Shown piece after piece: positions 15,804 through 23,235 of a stretch of DNA of 23,259 nucleotides. The DNA lies in NCBI GenBank assembly GCA_964628235.1, contig CAZVLU010000051.1:1-23259 (forward strand). Direction: 5' to 3'. The first letter of the stretch is position 1. Every line of letters starts with the position of its first letter. The position numbers were made by a program, and so were the translations under genes. Below the pieces are notes generated by a model, which saw nothing but the letters and a program-made list of their open reading frames with translations, did not search any database and was not told where the DNA came from. The stretch comes from CAMAVH01 sp964628235 (GTDB taxonomy: Bacteria > Pseudomonadota > Alphaproteobacteria > SMXQ01).

Positions 15804-16226
15804 ATGCGCGTGATGGTGATCGTGAAGGCGACTAAGGACAGCGAAGCAGGCCTCATGCCCTCGAGCGAACTGCTCGAAGCCATGGGCAAATACAACGAAG
15901 AGCTGGCCAAGGCCGGCATCATGAAAGCCGGCGACGGGCTGAAGCCCTCCTCGCAAGGCAAGCGGATTGCCTTCGACGGCCCAAAACGTAGCGTCATCGA
16001 CGGTCCCTTCGCCGAGACCAAAGAACTGATCGCCGGCTTCTGGCTGTGGGAGGTCAAGGACATGGCCGAAGCCGTCGCCTGGGTGAAGCGCTGCCCCAAT
16101 CCGATGCCCGGCCCGAGCGAGATCGAGATTCGCCCGTTCTACGAGATGGCCGACTTCGCCGAAGCGCTGACGCCTGAGGTCGCCGAATTGCACGAACGGA
16201 GCCGGAAAGAGACCAGCAACCGATAG
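15804..16226 (+). CDS. YciI-like (DGPF domain) protein
   Basis: This small 140-residue protein has the YCII/DGPF fold. It starts with MRVMVIVKATKDSEAG, and carries SVIDGPFAETKELIAGFWLWEV with the DGPF motif at about 66-69 and a final EIEIRPFYEMADF strand. These proteins are ferredoxin-like dimers. Most have no proven function, and in many genomes they accompany ECF sigma factors, which are not seen here. A strong ribosome binding site AAGGAGG (15791-15797) lies 6 bases before the ATG. The 93-base gap after the TetR gene contains only a small GCCGA/TCGGC hairpin without a T tract, so read-through from the regulator gene is possible. Confidence 0.88.
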   Translation: MRVMVIVKATKDSEAGLMPSSELLEAMGKYNEELAKAGIMKAGDGLKPSSQGKRIAFDGPKRSVIDGPFAETKELIAGFWLWEVKDMAEAVAWVKRCPNPMPGPSEIEIRPFYEMADFAEALTPEVAELHERSRKETSNR

Positions 16227-16236
16227 TCGTCTTGCC

Positions 16237-17430
16237 CTAATCGAGCTGGAACACCTGCGCCTTGAGATAGGCGCTCTCGGGCAGCAGCGGATGGACCGGA
16301 TGGTCAGGCGCGGCGCCGGACGAGCGGATCACGCGGGCGCTGCGGCCGGCGGCGCCGACGCCCTTGGCGACTTCCTCGGCGAAGCGGGCGGGTTCCATAT
16401 TGTGCGAGCAGGAGGCGACGAACAGGAAGCCGCCGGGCTCGACCAAGTTGGCGCCGAGCCGGGCGATCTTGCGATAGCCCTTCGAGCCGGTGGCGAGGTC
16501 TTTCTGCGATTTGACGAAGGCCGGCGGGTCGCAAATGACCACGCCGAAGCGCTCATTGGCTTCGGCCAGCTTCTCAAGTTCAGAGAAAGCTTCACCCTTT
16601 ATAGTTTTGAATATATTGGAAACTTTATTGGCCTCAGCGGCTTTCTGCGCCAGCGCCAGCGCCTGTTCGGAGCGGTCGCAGGCGATCACCTCGGTGGCGC
16701 CGGCCAGAGCCGCCTGCACGGCAAAACCGCCGGCATAGGAATAGACATCGAGCACGCGCCGCCCCTTCGACAAGCCGGCCATGAAGGCGCGGTTCTCACG
16801 CTGATCGAAGAACCAGCCGGTCTTTTGACCCTCAGCCAGATCGGCGAAGAAGGTCGCGCCATTTTCTTGCAGCTTGAGCGGGCTGGGCAGTTTGCCTTTG
16901 GCGACCTCGACGCCCTGGGCCAGCCCCTCTTGCTGGCGTGCCGACGAATCGTTGCGCAGCACGACGGCCTTGGGCGCCAGAACCTCGTCGAGGGCGGCGA
17001 GCAGCGGCACGCGCAGCCGATCCATGCCGGCGGTGTTGAACTGGCAGACGATCACGTCGCCGTAGCGGTCGATGATCAGGCCGGGCAAGCCGTCGGCCTC
17101 GGCATGGACCAGCCGGTAGAACGGCTTGACATAGAGCGCCGTGCGCAGCGCCAGGGCCTTGCTCAGCCGGTCGGCCAGGAACGCCTGGTCGATCACCGCC
17201 TTGGGGTCGCGCGTCAACATGCGGATCGCGATCAGGCTGCGCGGGTTGAACAGCCCGAGCCCGAGCGGCTCGCTGCTCGGGGCGTCCAGCCGCACCACGC
17301 TGCCCGCCGGCAGGGCTTTGACCTCGGGGGTCATGTCGATCTCGTTGGAATAGACCCACGGGTGGCCGAAGCGGGCCCGCTTATCGCGGCCATTCTGCAG
17401 ACGGATCATCGGGACTTTGGCGGCGGACAT
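16237..17430 (-). CDS. rlmI: RlmI-like class I SAM-dependent rRNA methyltransferase
   Basis: From the ATG at 17430 this is a 397-residue protein with an N-terminal PUA-like RNA-binding domain (HKR-type start GRDKRARFGHPWVYSNEI, about 14-31). A central EEHEH-type region and a C-terminal Rossmann methyltransferase follow. The SAM motif VLDVYSYAGGFA is at 226-237, CDPPAFVKS near 300-308, and the catalytic Cys341 in ASCSHNM. RlmI makes m5C1962 in E. coli 23S rRNA; the same target here is inferred. Starts at TTG 17469 or ATG 17466 add 12-13 unconserved residues, and ATG 17409 is also possible. Codons for residues 268-287 (16581-16630, about 30% GC) are unusually AT-rich, including two ATA. The YciI stop is 10 bases away on the other strand. 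Confidence 0.88.
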   Translation of the reverse strand: MSAAKVPMIRLQNGRDKRARFGHPWVYSNEIDMTPEVKALPAGSVVRLDAPSSEPLGLGLFNPRSLIAIRMLTRDPKAVIDQAFLADRLSKALALRTALYVKPFYRLVHAEADGLPGLIIDRYGDVIVCQFNTAGMDRLRVPLLAALDEVLAPKAVVLRNDSSARQQEGLAQGVEVAKGKLPSPLKLQENGATFFADLAEGQKTGWFFDQRENRAFMAGLSKGRRVLDVYSYAGGFAVQAALAGATEVIACDRSEQALALAQKAAEANKVSNIFKTIKGEAFSELEKLAEANERFGVVICDPPAFVKSQKDLATGSKGYRKIARLGANLVEPGGFLFVASCSHNMEPARFAEEVAKGVGAAGRSARVIRSSGAAPDHPVHPLLPESAYLKAQVFQLD

Positions 17431-17567
17431 GACGGCGGTGCTCGCTGGAAAAATGGGAGCGCGCATCAATGACGGGCGGACCCCGGCGATGCAAGGGCGA
17501 TAGGAGAGTCTCGGCTCGAAATAAGCCAGACTTATAGTTCAGAAATCACTTTAAGAGTGAGCAATAT

Positions 17568-17597
17568 CTCAAATATTTCAATTCATTGAAATATGAG
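17568..17597. repeat. Perfect AT-rich palindrome between photolyase and rRNA methyltransferase genes
   Basis: ATATTTCAAT (17573-17582) and ATTGAAATAT (17585-17594) are perfect 10-base inverted arms around TC. CTCA and TGAG extend the pairing outward with one bulged A, to about 14 pairs. It starts 2 bases after the photolyase stop on the minus strand. A smaller dyad TCACT/AGTGA lies at 17546-17560. No T tract follows on the minus strand, so it is not a standard intrinsic terminator. It could be an mRNA 3' stem or a binding site for a regulator of the downstream rRNA methyltransferase gene, possibly linked to a TATAAG -10-like box read on the minus strand (17531-17536). Confidence 0.7.
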
Positions 17598-17599
17598 AC

Positions 17600-19063
17600 T
17601 TAGACGTTTTCGCGCAGCGACTTCCAGGCGCGCAACGCGCGCTCGCGCCCGCCCGTGTGCTCGACGATCGGCTCAGGATAGGTCTTGCCCAGCACCACGC
17701 CGGCCGCCCGCAACTCGATCTCCGAGGCTTTCCACGGGGCGTGGATGAGGGGCGCCGACAACTTGGCCAGCTCAGGCACCCATCGGGCGACATACTCGCC
17801 CTTGGGGTCGAACCGCTCGCCCTGCAGCATCGGATTGAACACCCGGAAATAGGGCGCCGCGTCGGCGCCGCAGCCGCCGATCCATTGCCAGCTCGCCGCG
17901 TTGCTGGCGAGGTCGGCATCGACCAGGGTGTCCCAGAACCACGCCTCCCCCGCCTGCCAAGGCAGCAGCAGGTGTTTCACCAGCAAGGAGCCGACGATCA
18001 TCCGCACCCGGTTGTGCATCCAGCCGGTCGCCCAGAGCTGGCGCATGCCGGCATCGACGATGGGATAGCCGGTCTGGCCGCGCTGCCAGGCGGCCAGGGC
18101 CGCGTCGTCGGTCCGCCAGGGAAAGGCCGCAAAGCTTTCCTGTAGCGGCGCGTGTGGCAGCGCCGGGAAGTGAAACAGCAGATGGTAGGAGAACTCGCGC
18201 CAGCCGATCTCCTTGAGATAGGTGGCTGCCGAGGTGGCCGAGACCTTGCCGGCGTCCGACAGGGCTTGCACCCGGTGCCAGATCTGACGCGGGCCGATTT
18301 CGCCGAAATGCAGGTGGGGCGACAAACGCGAACTGCCGTCGACATCGGGCCGGTTGCGCATGTCGTGGTAGTCGGTCAGCGCCACTTTTAGAAAACCGTC
18401 GAGCCGATCCATCGCCCCCGCCTCGCCCGGCGTCCAAGCCGCGCGCAGGCCGGCGGCCCAGTCGGGTTTGCTCGGCAGCAACTCCCATGACGACAGCATT
18501 TCGCTGGCAGGCCACCGGCTTGGCGCCGAGAGCGCCTTGGGAGCGCGCCGGGGCACGGTTGGGACAGATGCCGCCAAACAGGCCTTCCAGAACGGCGTGA
18601 ACACTTTATAAGGCCCGCCCGCGCCGGTCTTCACCGCCCAGGGTTCGAACAGCAAGCCGGCGTTGAAACTCTCGACGCGCAAGCCGCGCGCCGCGACCGC
18701 CGTCTTGATCGCCGTGTCGCGCGCCGTGGCCCACGGCTCATAAAGACGGTTCCACAGCACCATGCCGGCCCCGGTCTCGTCGATCACGCGCTCGAGCACG
18801 CGGTCCGCCGGGCCTTGGCGCAGGATCAGCCGGCTGCCGCGCGCTTCCAGATCGGCCGCCAGCGACGCCAAGCTGTGATGCAGCCACCAGCGGCTGGCCC
18901 CGCCCATCTTCCAATTAACGGGGCCCCACTCGGCAGGCGCTTGCTCGTCGTGGATATAGATGGGAATGACCGGCGCGCCGGATTGGGCGGCGGCGTCGAG
19001 CGCCGGATTGTCGGCGAGGCGGAGATCCTGGCGGAACCAGACGATGACGGGCGAAGTGGTCAT
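17600..19063 (-). CDS. phrB: Class I cyclobutane pyrimidine dimer photolyase
   Basis: This 487-residue flavoprotein repairs UV-induced pyrimidine dimers with blue light. The N-terminal antenna domain starts IVWFRQDLRLADNPAL. The FAD domain contains GYPIVDAGMRQLWATGWMHNRVRM and WFWDTLVDADLASN, followed by ASWQWIGGCGADAAPYFRVFNP. Trp316, Trp369 and Trp392 sit exactly 10 residues beyond Trp306/359/382 of the E. coli enzyme, so the electron-transfer triad looks intact. Asn388 corresponds to Asn378, the photolyase-type residue next to flavin N5, which argues against a cryptochrome. The ATG at 19063 has GGGAG rather far upstream. The gene follows the FAD oxidoreductase by 32 bases on the same strand and is probably co-transcribed. 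Confidence 0.95.
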   Translation of the reverse strand: MTTSPVIVWFRQDLRLADNPALDAAAQSGAPVIPIYIHDEQAPAEWGPVNWKMGGASRWWLHHSLASLAADLEARGSRLILRQGPADRVLERVIDETGAGMVLWNRLYEPWATARDTAIKTAVAARGLRVESFNAGLLFEPWAVKTGAGGPYKVFTPFWKACLAASVPTVPRRAPKALSAPSRWPASEMLSSWELLPSKPDWAAGLRAAWTPGEAGAMDRLDGFLKVALTDYHDMRNRPDVDGSSRLSPHLHFGEIGPRQIWHRVQALSDAGKVSATSAATYLKEIGWREFSYHLLFHFPALPHAPLQESFAAFPWRTDDAALAAWQRGQTGYPIVDAGMRQLWATGWMHNRVRMIVGSLLVKHLLLPWQAGEAWFWDTLVDADLASNAASWQWIGGCGADAAPYFRVFNPMLQGERFDPKGEYVARWVPELAKLSAPLIHAPWKASEIELRAAGVVLGKTYPEPIVEHTGGRERALRAWKSLRENV

Positions 19064-19095
19064 AAGCTGGATACGCTCCCGTCTGAGGCGGTGGA

Positions 19096-20232
19096 TTACA
19101 AATCGAGCTTGGCCGCGACCATATCAGCAAGCGCGAGCGAAGAGGTCAGCCCCGGCGACTCGATGCCGTAAAGATTGACCAGGCCGCGCTGGCCATGATC
19201 CGCCGGGCCTTGCACGATGAAATCGGCCCCGGTCGTGTCGGTCGGGCTCTGCAACTTGGGACGGATGCCGGAATAGCCCGGCTGCAACGCGCCGTCGGGC
19301 AGGCCGGGCCAATAGGTCCGGATGGCGGCATAGAAGCCGTCGCCGCGCCGCGGGTTCACCACATAGTCGAGCGGTTCGCCGTCCTTGACGTCGAGCCATT
19401 CGACGTCGGGGCCGAACTTCGCCTGCCCCGCCATGTCGACCGTCAGATGTACGCCGAGGCCGGCCACTTCCGGCGCCGGATAGATCAGCCGCGTAAAAGG
19501 CGAACGACCGGCGAGCGTGAAGTAATTGCCCTTGCAGTAATAGTTCGCCGGCACCGAGACCGCCGGCAGGCCGGCGATGCGGCGCGCCAGCATCGGCGCG
19601 GTCAGGCCGGCGCTGTTGACGACGATTTGGCACTTCAGCCGCATCGGATTGCCGCCGCCGACATCGAGCAGAATGCCGTCATCCTCGATCGCGCCGCCGG
19701 TCACCGGCGCGTTGAAGGCGATCATCGCGCCTTTGGCTTCGGCTTCGCCCTGATAGGCGAGCATCAGGCCGTGGCTGTCGATGATGCCGGTCATCGGCGA
19801 GTGGAGCGCGCCGACGCAAGATAACGCCGGCTCCATCGCCTTGGCCTGCGCTGCTTCTATCCAATGAACCTCGACCGCGCCGTTGGCGTGCGATTTTTGG
19901 CGCAGGCCCTCCAAGGCCGTCATCTGCGCCGCGTCGGTAGCGACGATCAGCTTGCCGCAGCGGCGATGGCCGACGTTATGGCTCGCGCAATAGTCGAACA
20001 GCCGGCGGCTGCCTTCGACACAGAGCCGCGCCTTCAGGCTGTCCTTGGGATAATAGATGCCGGCGTGAATCACTTCGCTGTTGCGCGAACTGGTGCCGGT
20101 GCCGATGGCGTCCGCCGCCTCCAGCAGGATCACTTCGCGCCCGGCGAGGGCCAGCGCGCGCGCCACGGCGAGACCGACGACGCCGGCGCCGATCACGACC
20201 GCGTCGGCCTGCTCGATATGCGGCAGCGTCAT
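19096..20232 (-). CDS. FAD-dependent oxidoreductase, L-2-hydroxyglutarate oxidase (LhgO)-like
   Basis: This 378-residue DAO-fold flavoprotein begins with the FAD-binding motif VVIGAGVVGLAVARALALAGREVILLEA (about 12-39). TSSRNSEVIHAGIYYP (47-62) follows, the characteristic block of the L-2-hydroxyglutarate dehydrogenase/oxidase family. The C-terminal LYGIESPGLTSSLALAD closes the FAD site. Family members oxidise L-2-hydroxyglutarate to 2-oxoglutarate and remove a side product of metabolism. At 378 residues this one is shorter than E. coli LhgO (422), so other 2-hydroxy acids remain possible and no symbol is given. Its ATG overlaps the stop of the upstream lipid kinase gene (ATGA, 20229-20232), showing translational coupling. 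Confidence 0.85.
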   Translation of the reverse strand: MTLPHIEQADAVVIGAGVVGLAVARALALAGREVILLEAADAIGTGTSSRNSEVIHAGIYYPKDSLKARLCVEGSRRLFDYCASHNVGHRRCGKLIVATDAAQMTALEGLRQKSHANGAVEVHWIEAAQAKAMEPALSCVGALHSPMTGIIDSHGLMLAYQGEAEAKGAMIAFNAPVTGGAIEDDGILLDVGGGNPMRLKCQIVVNSAGLTAPMLARRIAGLPAVSVPANYYCKGNYFTLAGRSPFTRLIYPAPEVAGLGVHLTVDMAGQAKFGPDVEWLDVKDGEPLDYVVNPRRGDGFYAAIRTYWPGLPDGALQPGYSGIRPKLQSPTDTTGADFIVQGPADHGQRGLVNLYGIESPGLTSSLALADMVAAKLDL

Positions 20233-21149
20233 GACGGATAGAGCACGGTGATCGGGTTGGAAACGATCGACAGCGTAGCCGGCAGCGTGGCGATGATGTC
20301 GCCATCGCCCTGCACCGGCGATCCGGCCGGGCCGTCGATGCGGATGTCGCGCCCGCGCAACAGCTTGACGTCGCTTAGCTTATGCAACCGTCCCATGCCA
20401 AGCGCGATGGCATAGCGCAGTACGGCGAGGCGGCCCGCCGAGAGGAACAGGCATACCTGGAAGTCAGGGTCGGTCAGTTTGGCGTCAGGCGCGCAGACGA
20501 AGCGCCCGCCGTAAAAATGGCCCTTGGCGACGATGGCCGAAGCGCAAGGATAGGCCACGCCGTCTATGGTCACGGTGAATACCGGAAAGCTGTAACGGAA
20601 CAGCTCGACAACCATGCGCCAAACGTAGGCGCCCTTGCCCAAACGACGCTTCAGTCCCGCGCCGACGCCGGCCACCACGGCGGCGTCGAAGCCGACACCC
20701 GCCATCAGCAAGAAGCGGCGGTCATTGGCCTGACCGAGATAGATGGCGGTCGGGTTGCCTGCCGCCGCCGTGCCGGCGATGCGCGCCTCGTCGCTGCCGA
20801 TGCCGATCTCATGGGCCAGCACGTTGGCGGTGCCGAACGGCAACACGGCCAACGCTGGCGCCTGTTCCACGACATCGGCAAGTCCGTTAGCGGCTTCGTT
20901 GAGGGTGCCATCGCCGCCAGCGACCGCCAGCACGTCGTACCGGCTTGCCTCGTCGCGGGCAATGCGGGTGGCGTCGGCCGGGCCTGTCGTCTCTTGCAAG
21001 ACGACGTCCCAGCCATGGGCGCGCAAGGCGCGCAAGATCGCGTCCAAGCGGCCGCGGCGACGACCGGCTGTCGGGTTGAAGACGAGCAACATGCGACGCG
21101 CGCGCGGCGCTTCGGCCGGGAACGATCGGGCGGCGGTGGAATGACTCAT
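20229..21149 (-). CDS. Diacylglycerol kinase-family lipid kinase
   Basis: This 306-residue protein has the catalytic domain of the diacylglycerol/sphingosine kinase (DgkB/YegS/LCB5) family. LLVFNPTAGRRRGRLD is at 21-36, the nucleotide-binding GGDGTLNEAANGL at 78-90, and PFGTANVLAHEIG at 104-116, all hallmarks. Members phosphorylate lipid alcohols such as diacylglycerol with ATP at the inner membrane face. The gene is divergent from the PlcP-Agt pair, which would make and consume diacylglycerol, so conversion of diacylglycerol to phosphatidic acid is a sensible but unproven role. Sphingoid or other lipid substrates are alternatives. The ATG at 21149 lacks a ribosome binding site; Met20 (21092) is possible but leaves almost nothing before the first strand. 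Confidence 0.88.
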   Translation of the reverse strand: MSHSTAARSFPAEAPRARRMLLVFNPTAGRRRGRLDAILRALRAHGWDVVLQETTGPADATRIARDEASRYDVLAVAGGDGTLNEAANGLADVVEQAPALAVLPFGTANVLAHEIGIGSDEARIAGTAAAGNPTAIYLGQANDRRFLLMAGVGFDAAVVAGVGAGLKRRLGKGAYVWRMVVELFRYSFPVFTVTIDGVAYPCASAIVAKGHFYGGRFVCAPDAKLTDPDFQVCLFLSAGRLAVLRYAIALGMGRLHKLSDVKLLRGRDIRIDGPAGSPVQGDGDIIATLPATLSIVSNPITVLYPS

Positions 21150-21189
21150 TGGCCCGGCTCGCGGTACGGCGGCATGAAATAATTAATCG

Positions 21190-21223
21190 CTGTCATACGA
21201 CGGTCATCCACAAGATGTATGAG
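21190..21223 (+). promoter_or_regulatory. Pho box and -10 element upstream of plcP
   Basis: CTGTCATACGACGGTCAT (21190-21207) consists of two PhoB half-sites 11 bases apart. The first is perfect (CTGTCAT) and the second has one mismatch (CGGTCAT). After exactly 10 bases comes TATGAG (21218-21223), the position expected for the -10 box of a PhoB-activated promoter in which the Pho box replaces the -35. Transcription would start near 21230 and read into plcP. Confidence 0.85.
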
Positions 21224-21311
21224 ACAGACACTTTCTAAGCACAATATGCGTGTGCGGGCTAGAGAAAGCAGCGTGCCGACAGGAGCGACCACTGAAACAG
21301 GGGATTGGTGG

Positions 21312-22112
21312 ATGACCGCAATGACCTGGAATAACAAACGCTACCGAACGATCTGGATATCCGACGTTCATCTCGGCACTCGCGGCTGTAAAGCCGAACT
21401 TCTTCTCGACTTCCTCGGCCAACACGACTGCGACACGCTTTATCTCGTCGGCGACATCATCGACGGATGGCGGCTTTCCAAGAATTGGTACTGGCCGGAA
21501 AGCCACAACGCCGTCGTCCAAAAAATCCTCGGCAAGGCGCGCGAAGGCGTTCGCGTCGTCTACATTCCCGGCAATCACGACGAGCTGGCGCGCGGCTATG
21601 ACGGGCTGCAGTTCGGCGGCGTGACGCTGATGAAAGAGACCATTCACGAAACCGCAGACGGCAAGAAGCTGTTGCTGATCCACGGCGACGAGTTCGACGG
21701 CATCGTCAAATACGCCAAGTGGCTCGCCTTCCTTGGCGACGCCGCCTACAACTTCGCGCTGACGGCGAACAACTGGTTCAACGCCATCCGCAAGCGCATG
21801 GGCTACCCCTACTGGTCGCTCTCGGCCTATCTCAAGCACAAGGTCAAGAACGCCGTCGAATATATGAGCAATTACGAACACGCGGTCGCTGAAGAAGCGA
21901 GGCGGCGCGGCGTCGACGGCGTGGTTTGCGGCCATATCCATCACGCCGAAATCCGCGAGATCGAAGGCGTGCTCTATTGCAACGATGGCGACTGGGTCGA
22001 AAGCTGCACGGCCATGGTCGAACATCCCGACGGCCGCCTCGAAATCATCCGCTGGGCCGAAGAGAGCGCCCTGCCGGTGCTGGTCGCCGTTAAGAAAGCA
22101 GAAGCGGCGTGA
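21312..22112 (+). CDS. plcP: PlcP-like phospholipase C (LpxH-like metallophosphoesterase fold)
   Basis: This 266-residue calcineurin-like phosphoesterase has all metal ligands: Asp18 and His20 (SDVHLG), Asp48 (GDIIDGW), Asn88 and His89 (GNHDE), His124 (IHGDEFDG), and His208 and His210 (CGHIHH). It belongs to the family often labelled UDP-2,3-diacylglucosamine hydrolase. Sinorhizobium PlcP, from this same family, removes phospholipid head groups to leave diacylglycerol during phosphate starvation. The Pho box upstream and the coupled glycosyltransferase favour PlcP over LpxH. The ATG at 21312 has AGGGGA (21299-21304) 7 bases upstream. Earlier in-frame starts (21219, 21246) lie at or near the promoter. 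The leader is about 80 bases. The stop overlaps the GTG of the next gene. Confidence 0.85.
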   Translation: MTAMTWNNKRYRTIWISDVHLGTRGCKAELLLDFLGQHDCDTLYLVGDIIDGWRLSKNWYWPESHNAVVQKILGKAREGVRVVYIPGNHDELARGYDGLQFGGVTLMKETIHETADGKKLLLIHGDEFDGIVKYAKWLAFLGDAAYNFALTANNWFNAIRKRMGYPYWSLSAYLKHKVKNAVEYMSNYEHAVAEEARRRGVDGVVCGHIHHAEIREIEGVLYCNDGDWVESCTAMVEHPDGRLEIIRWAEESALPVLVAVKKAEAA

Positions 22113-23185
22113 ACGATCTGCAGCAAAAAAGCTGGCGCGTCCTCATCGTCACCGACGCCTGGTATCCGCAAGTCAACGGCGTGGTGCGCACGCTCGACAC
22201 CATCGGCGGCGAATTGCGCCAGATGGGCCATGACGTGCATTTCATCACGCCGGACCTGTTCCGCAACATGCCCTGCCCGACCTATCCGGAGATCCGCCTC
22301 GCCTTCCTGCCGGGCCGCTTGCTCGCGCGCATGATCGACGGCATGCAGCCCTGCGTCGTCCATGTCGCAACCGAAGGGCCGCTCGGCTTGGCGGCGCGCA
22401 ACTATTGCATGAAGCGCAAGCTGCCCTTCACCACCTCGTTCCACACGCGCTTTCCCGAATATATCGAAGCGCGCGCTCGTATTCCGGCGGGTTGGATCTA
22501 TCCGGCAGTGCGTTGGTTTCACAATGCCGCCGCCTGCACCATGGTGGCGACCGACACGTTGCGCGACGATCTCGCCAGCAAGGGCTTCAAGAAGCTCGGG
22601 CTGTGGGGACGCGGCGTCGATGTCGATCTATTCAAGCCGCGCGATAAGGATTTCCTGCCCGACGCGCGGCCGATCCTGCTTTATGTCGGTCGCGTCGCTG
22701 TCGAAAAAAACATCGCCGACTTCCTCGATCTCGACGCGCCCGGCAGCAAGGTCGTCGTCGGCGACGGCCCGCAGCTCGCCAGCCTAAAGCGCAAATATCC
22801 CAACGTGCGCTTCGTCGGCTCGAAAAGCGGCGAGGAATTGGCGCGCTATTATGCGGCGGCGGACGTCTTCGTCTTTCCGAGCCGCACCGACACCTTCGGC
22901 AACGTGGTGCTCGAAGCGCTGGCCAGCGGCGTGCCGGTCGCGGCCTATCCGGTGCCGGGCCCAAAGGATGTGCTGCAAGGCCAGCCGGTCGGCGTGCTCA
23001 ACGAAGATTTGGGCTATGCGGTACGCGAAGCGCTGAAAATTTCGCCAGACGCCTGCCGCACCTTCGCGCTCAGCCAATCCTGGCGCGCCAGCGCCGAGCA
23101 ATTCTTGTCGCATGTCGTGCCGTTCGAAACGACATGGCCGGTCACGGCCAAGAACGACCGGCTCGTGGTCAAAACACAGCTCTAA
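22109..23185 (+). CDS. agt: GT4-family glycosyltransferase, Agt-like diacylglycerol glycosyltransferase
   Basis: This 358-residue GT-B glycosyltransferase begins at a GTG overlapping the plcP stop (GTGA). The N-terminal acceptor domain starts WRVLIVTDAWYPQVNGVVRT (9-28). The donor domain has YVGRVAVEKNI, with Arg195 and Lys200 of the phosphate-binding pair, and the E/D-x7-E motif from Asp261 to Glu269 in SRTDTFGNVVLEALASG. No signal peptide is seen; it would act at the inner membrane face. In marine alphaproteobacteria and Agrobacterium, an Agt enzyme paired with PlcP glycosylates diacylglycerol to glucosyl or glucuronosyl lipids that replace phospholipids. Pairing, coupling and the Pho box support this call. 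The sugar donor cannot be read from the sequence, and mannosyltransferase annotations are an alternative. Confidence 0.8.
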   Translation: MNDLQQKSWRVLIVTDAWYPQVNGVVRTLDTIGGELRQMGHDVHFITPDLFRNMPCPTYPEIRLAFLPGRLLARMIDGMQPCVVHVATEGPLGLAARNYCMKRKLPFTTSFHTRFPEYIEARARIPAGWIYPAVRWFHNAAACTMVATDTLRDDLASKGFKKLGLWGRGVDVDLFKPRDKDFLPDARPILLYVGRVAVEKNIADFLDLDAPGSKVVVGDGPQLASLKRKYPNVRFVGSKSGEELARYYAAADVFVFPSRTDTFGNVVLEALASGVPVAAYPVPGPKDVLQGQPVGVLNEDLGYAVREALKISPDACRTFALSQSWRASAEQFLSHVVPFETTWPVTAKNDRLVVKTQL

Positions 23186-23199
23186 AAAATTCTAAAGCT

Positions 23200-23235
23200 G
23201 TCATGCCCGGACTTGGTCCGGGCATCCACGCCTTG
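23200..23235 (+). repeat. Dispersed hairpin repeat, copy downstream of agt
   Basis: The arms ATGCCCGGA (23203-23211) and TCCGGGCAT (23217-23225) form a perfect 9-bp stem with loop CTTGG, followed by CCACGCCTTG. It matches 33 of 36 bases of the copy at 7584-7619. Two of the differences are a matched C-G to G-C swap within the stem, and the third is in the loop. The partner unit in opposite orientation, if present, lies beyond the window edge. It may end transcription of plcP-agt. Confidence 0.85.

Noticed and set aside
16291..17472. Plus-strand open frame of 393 codons opposite rlmI
   Set aside because: It is antisense to a well-supported methyltransferase and is repetitive in composition.
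21219..21311. N-terminal extension of PlcP from ATG 21219 or 21246
   Set aside because: 21219 lies inside the predicted -10 box, and 21246 has no ribosome binding site. The extra residues do not resemble the family N terminus.
21312..22112. LpxH (lipid A pathway) as the identity of the metallophosphoesterase
   Set aside because: The Pho box and the coupled Agt-like gene point to phospholipid turnover. It is kept as an alternative because the fold is shared.
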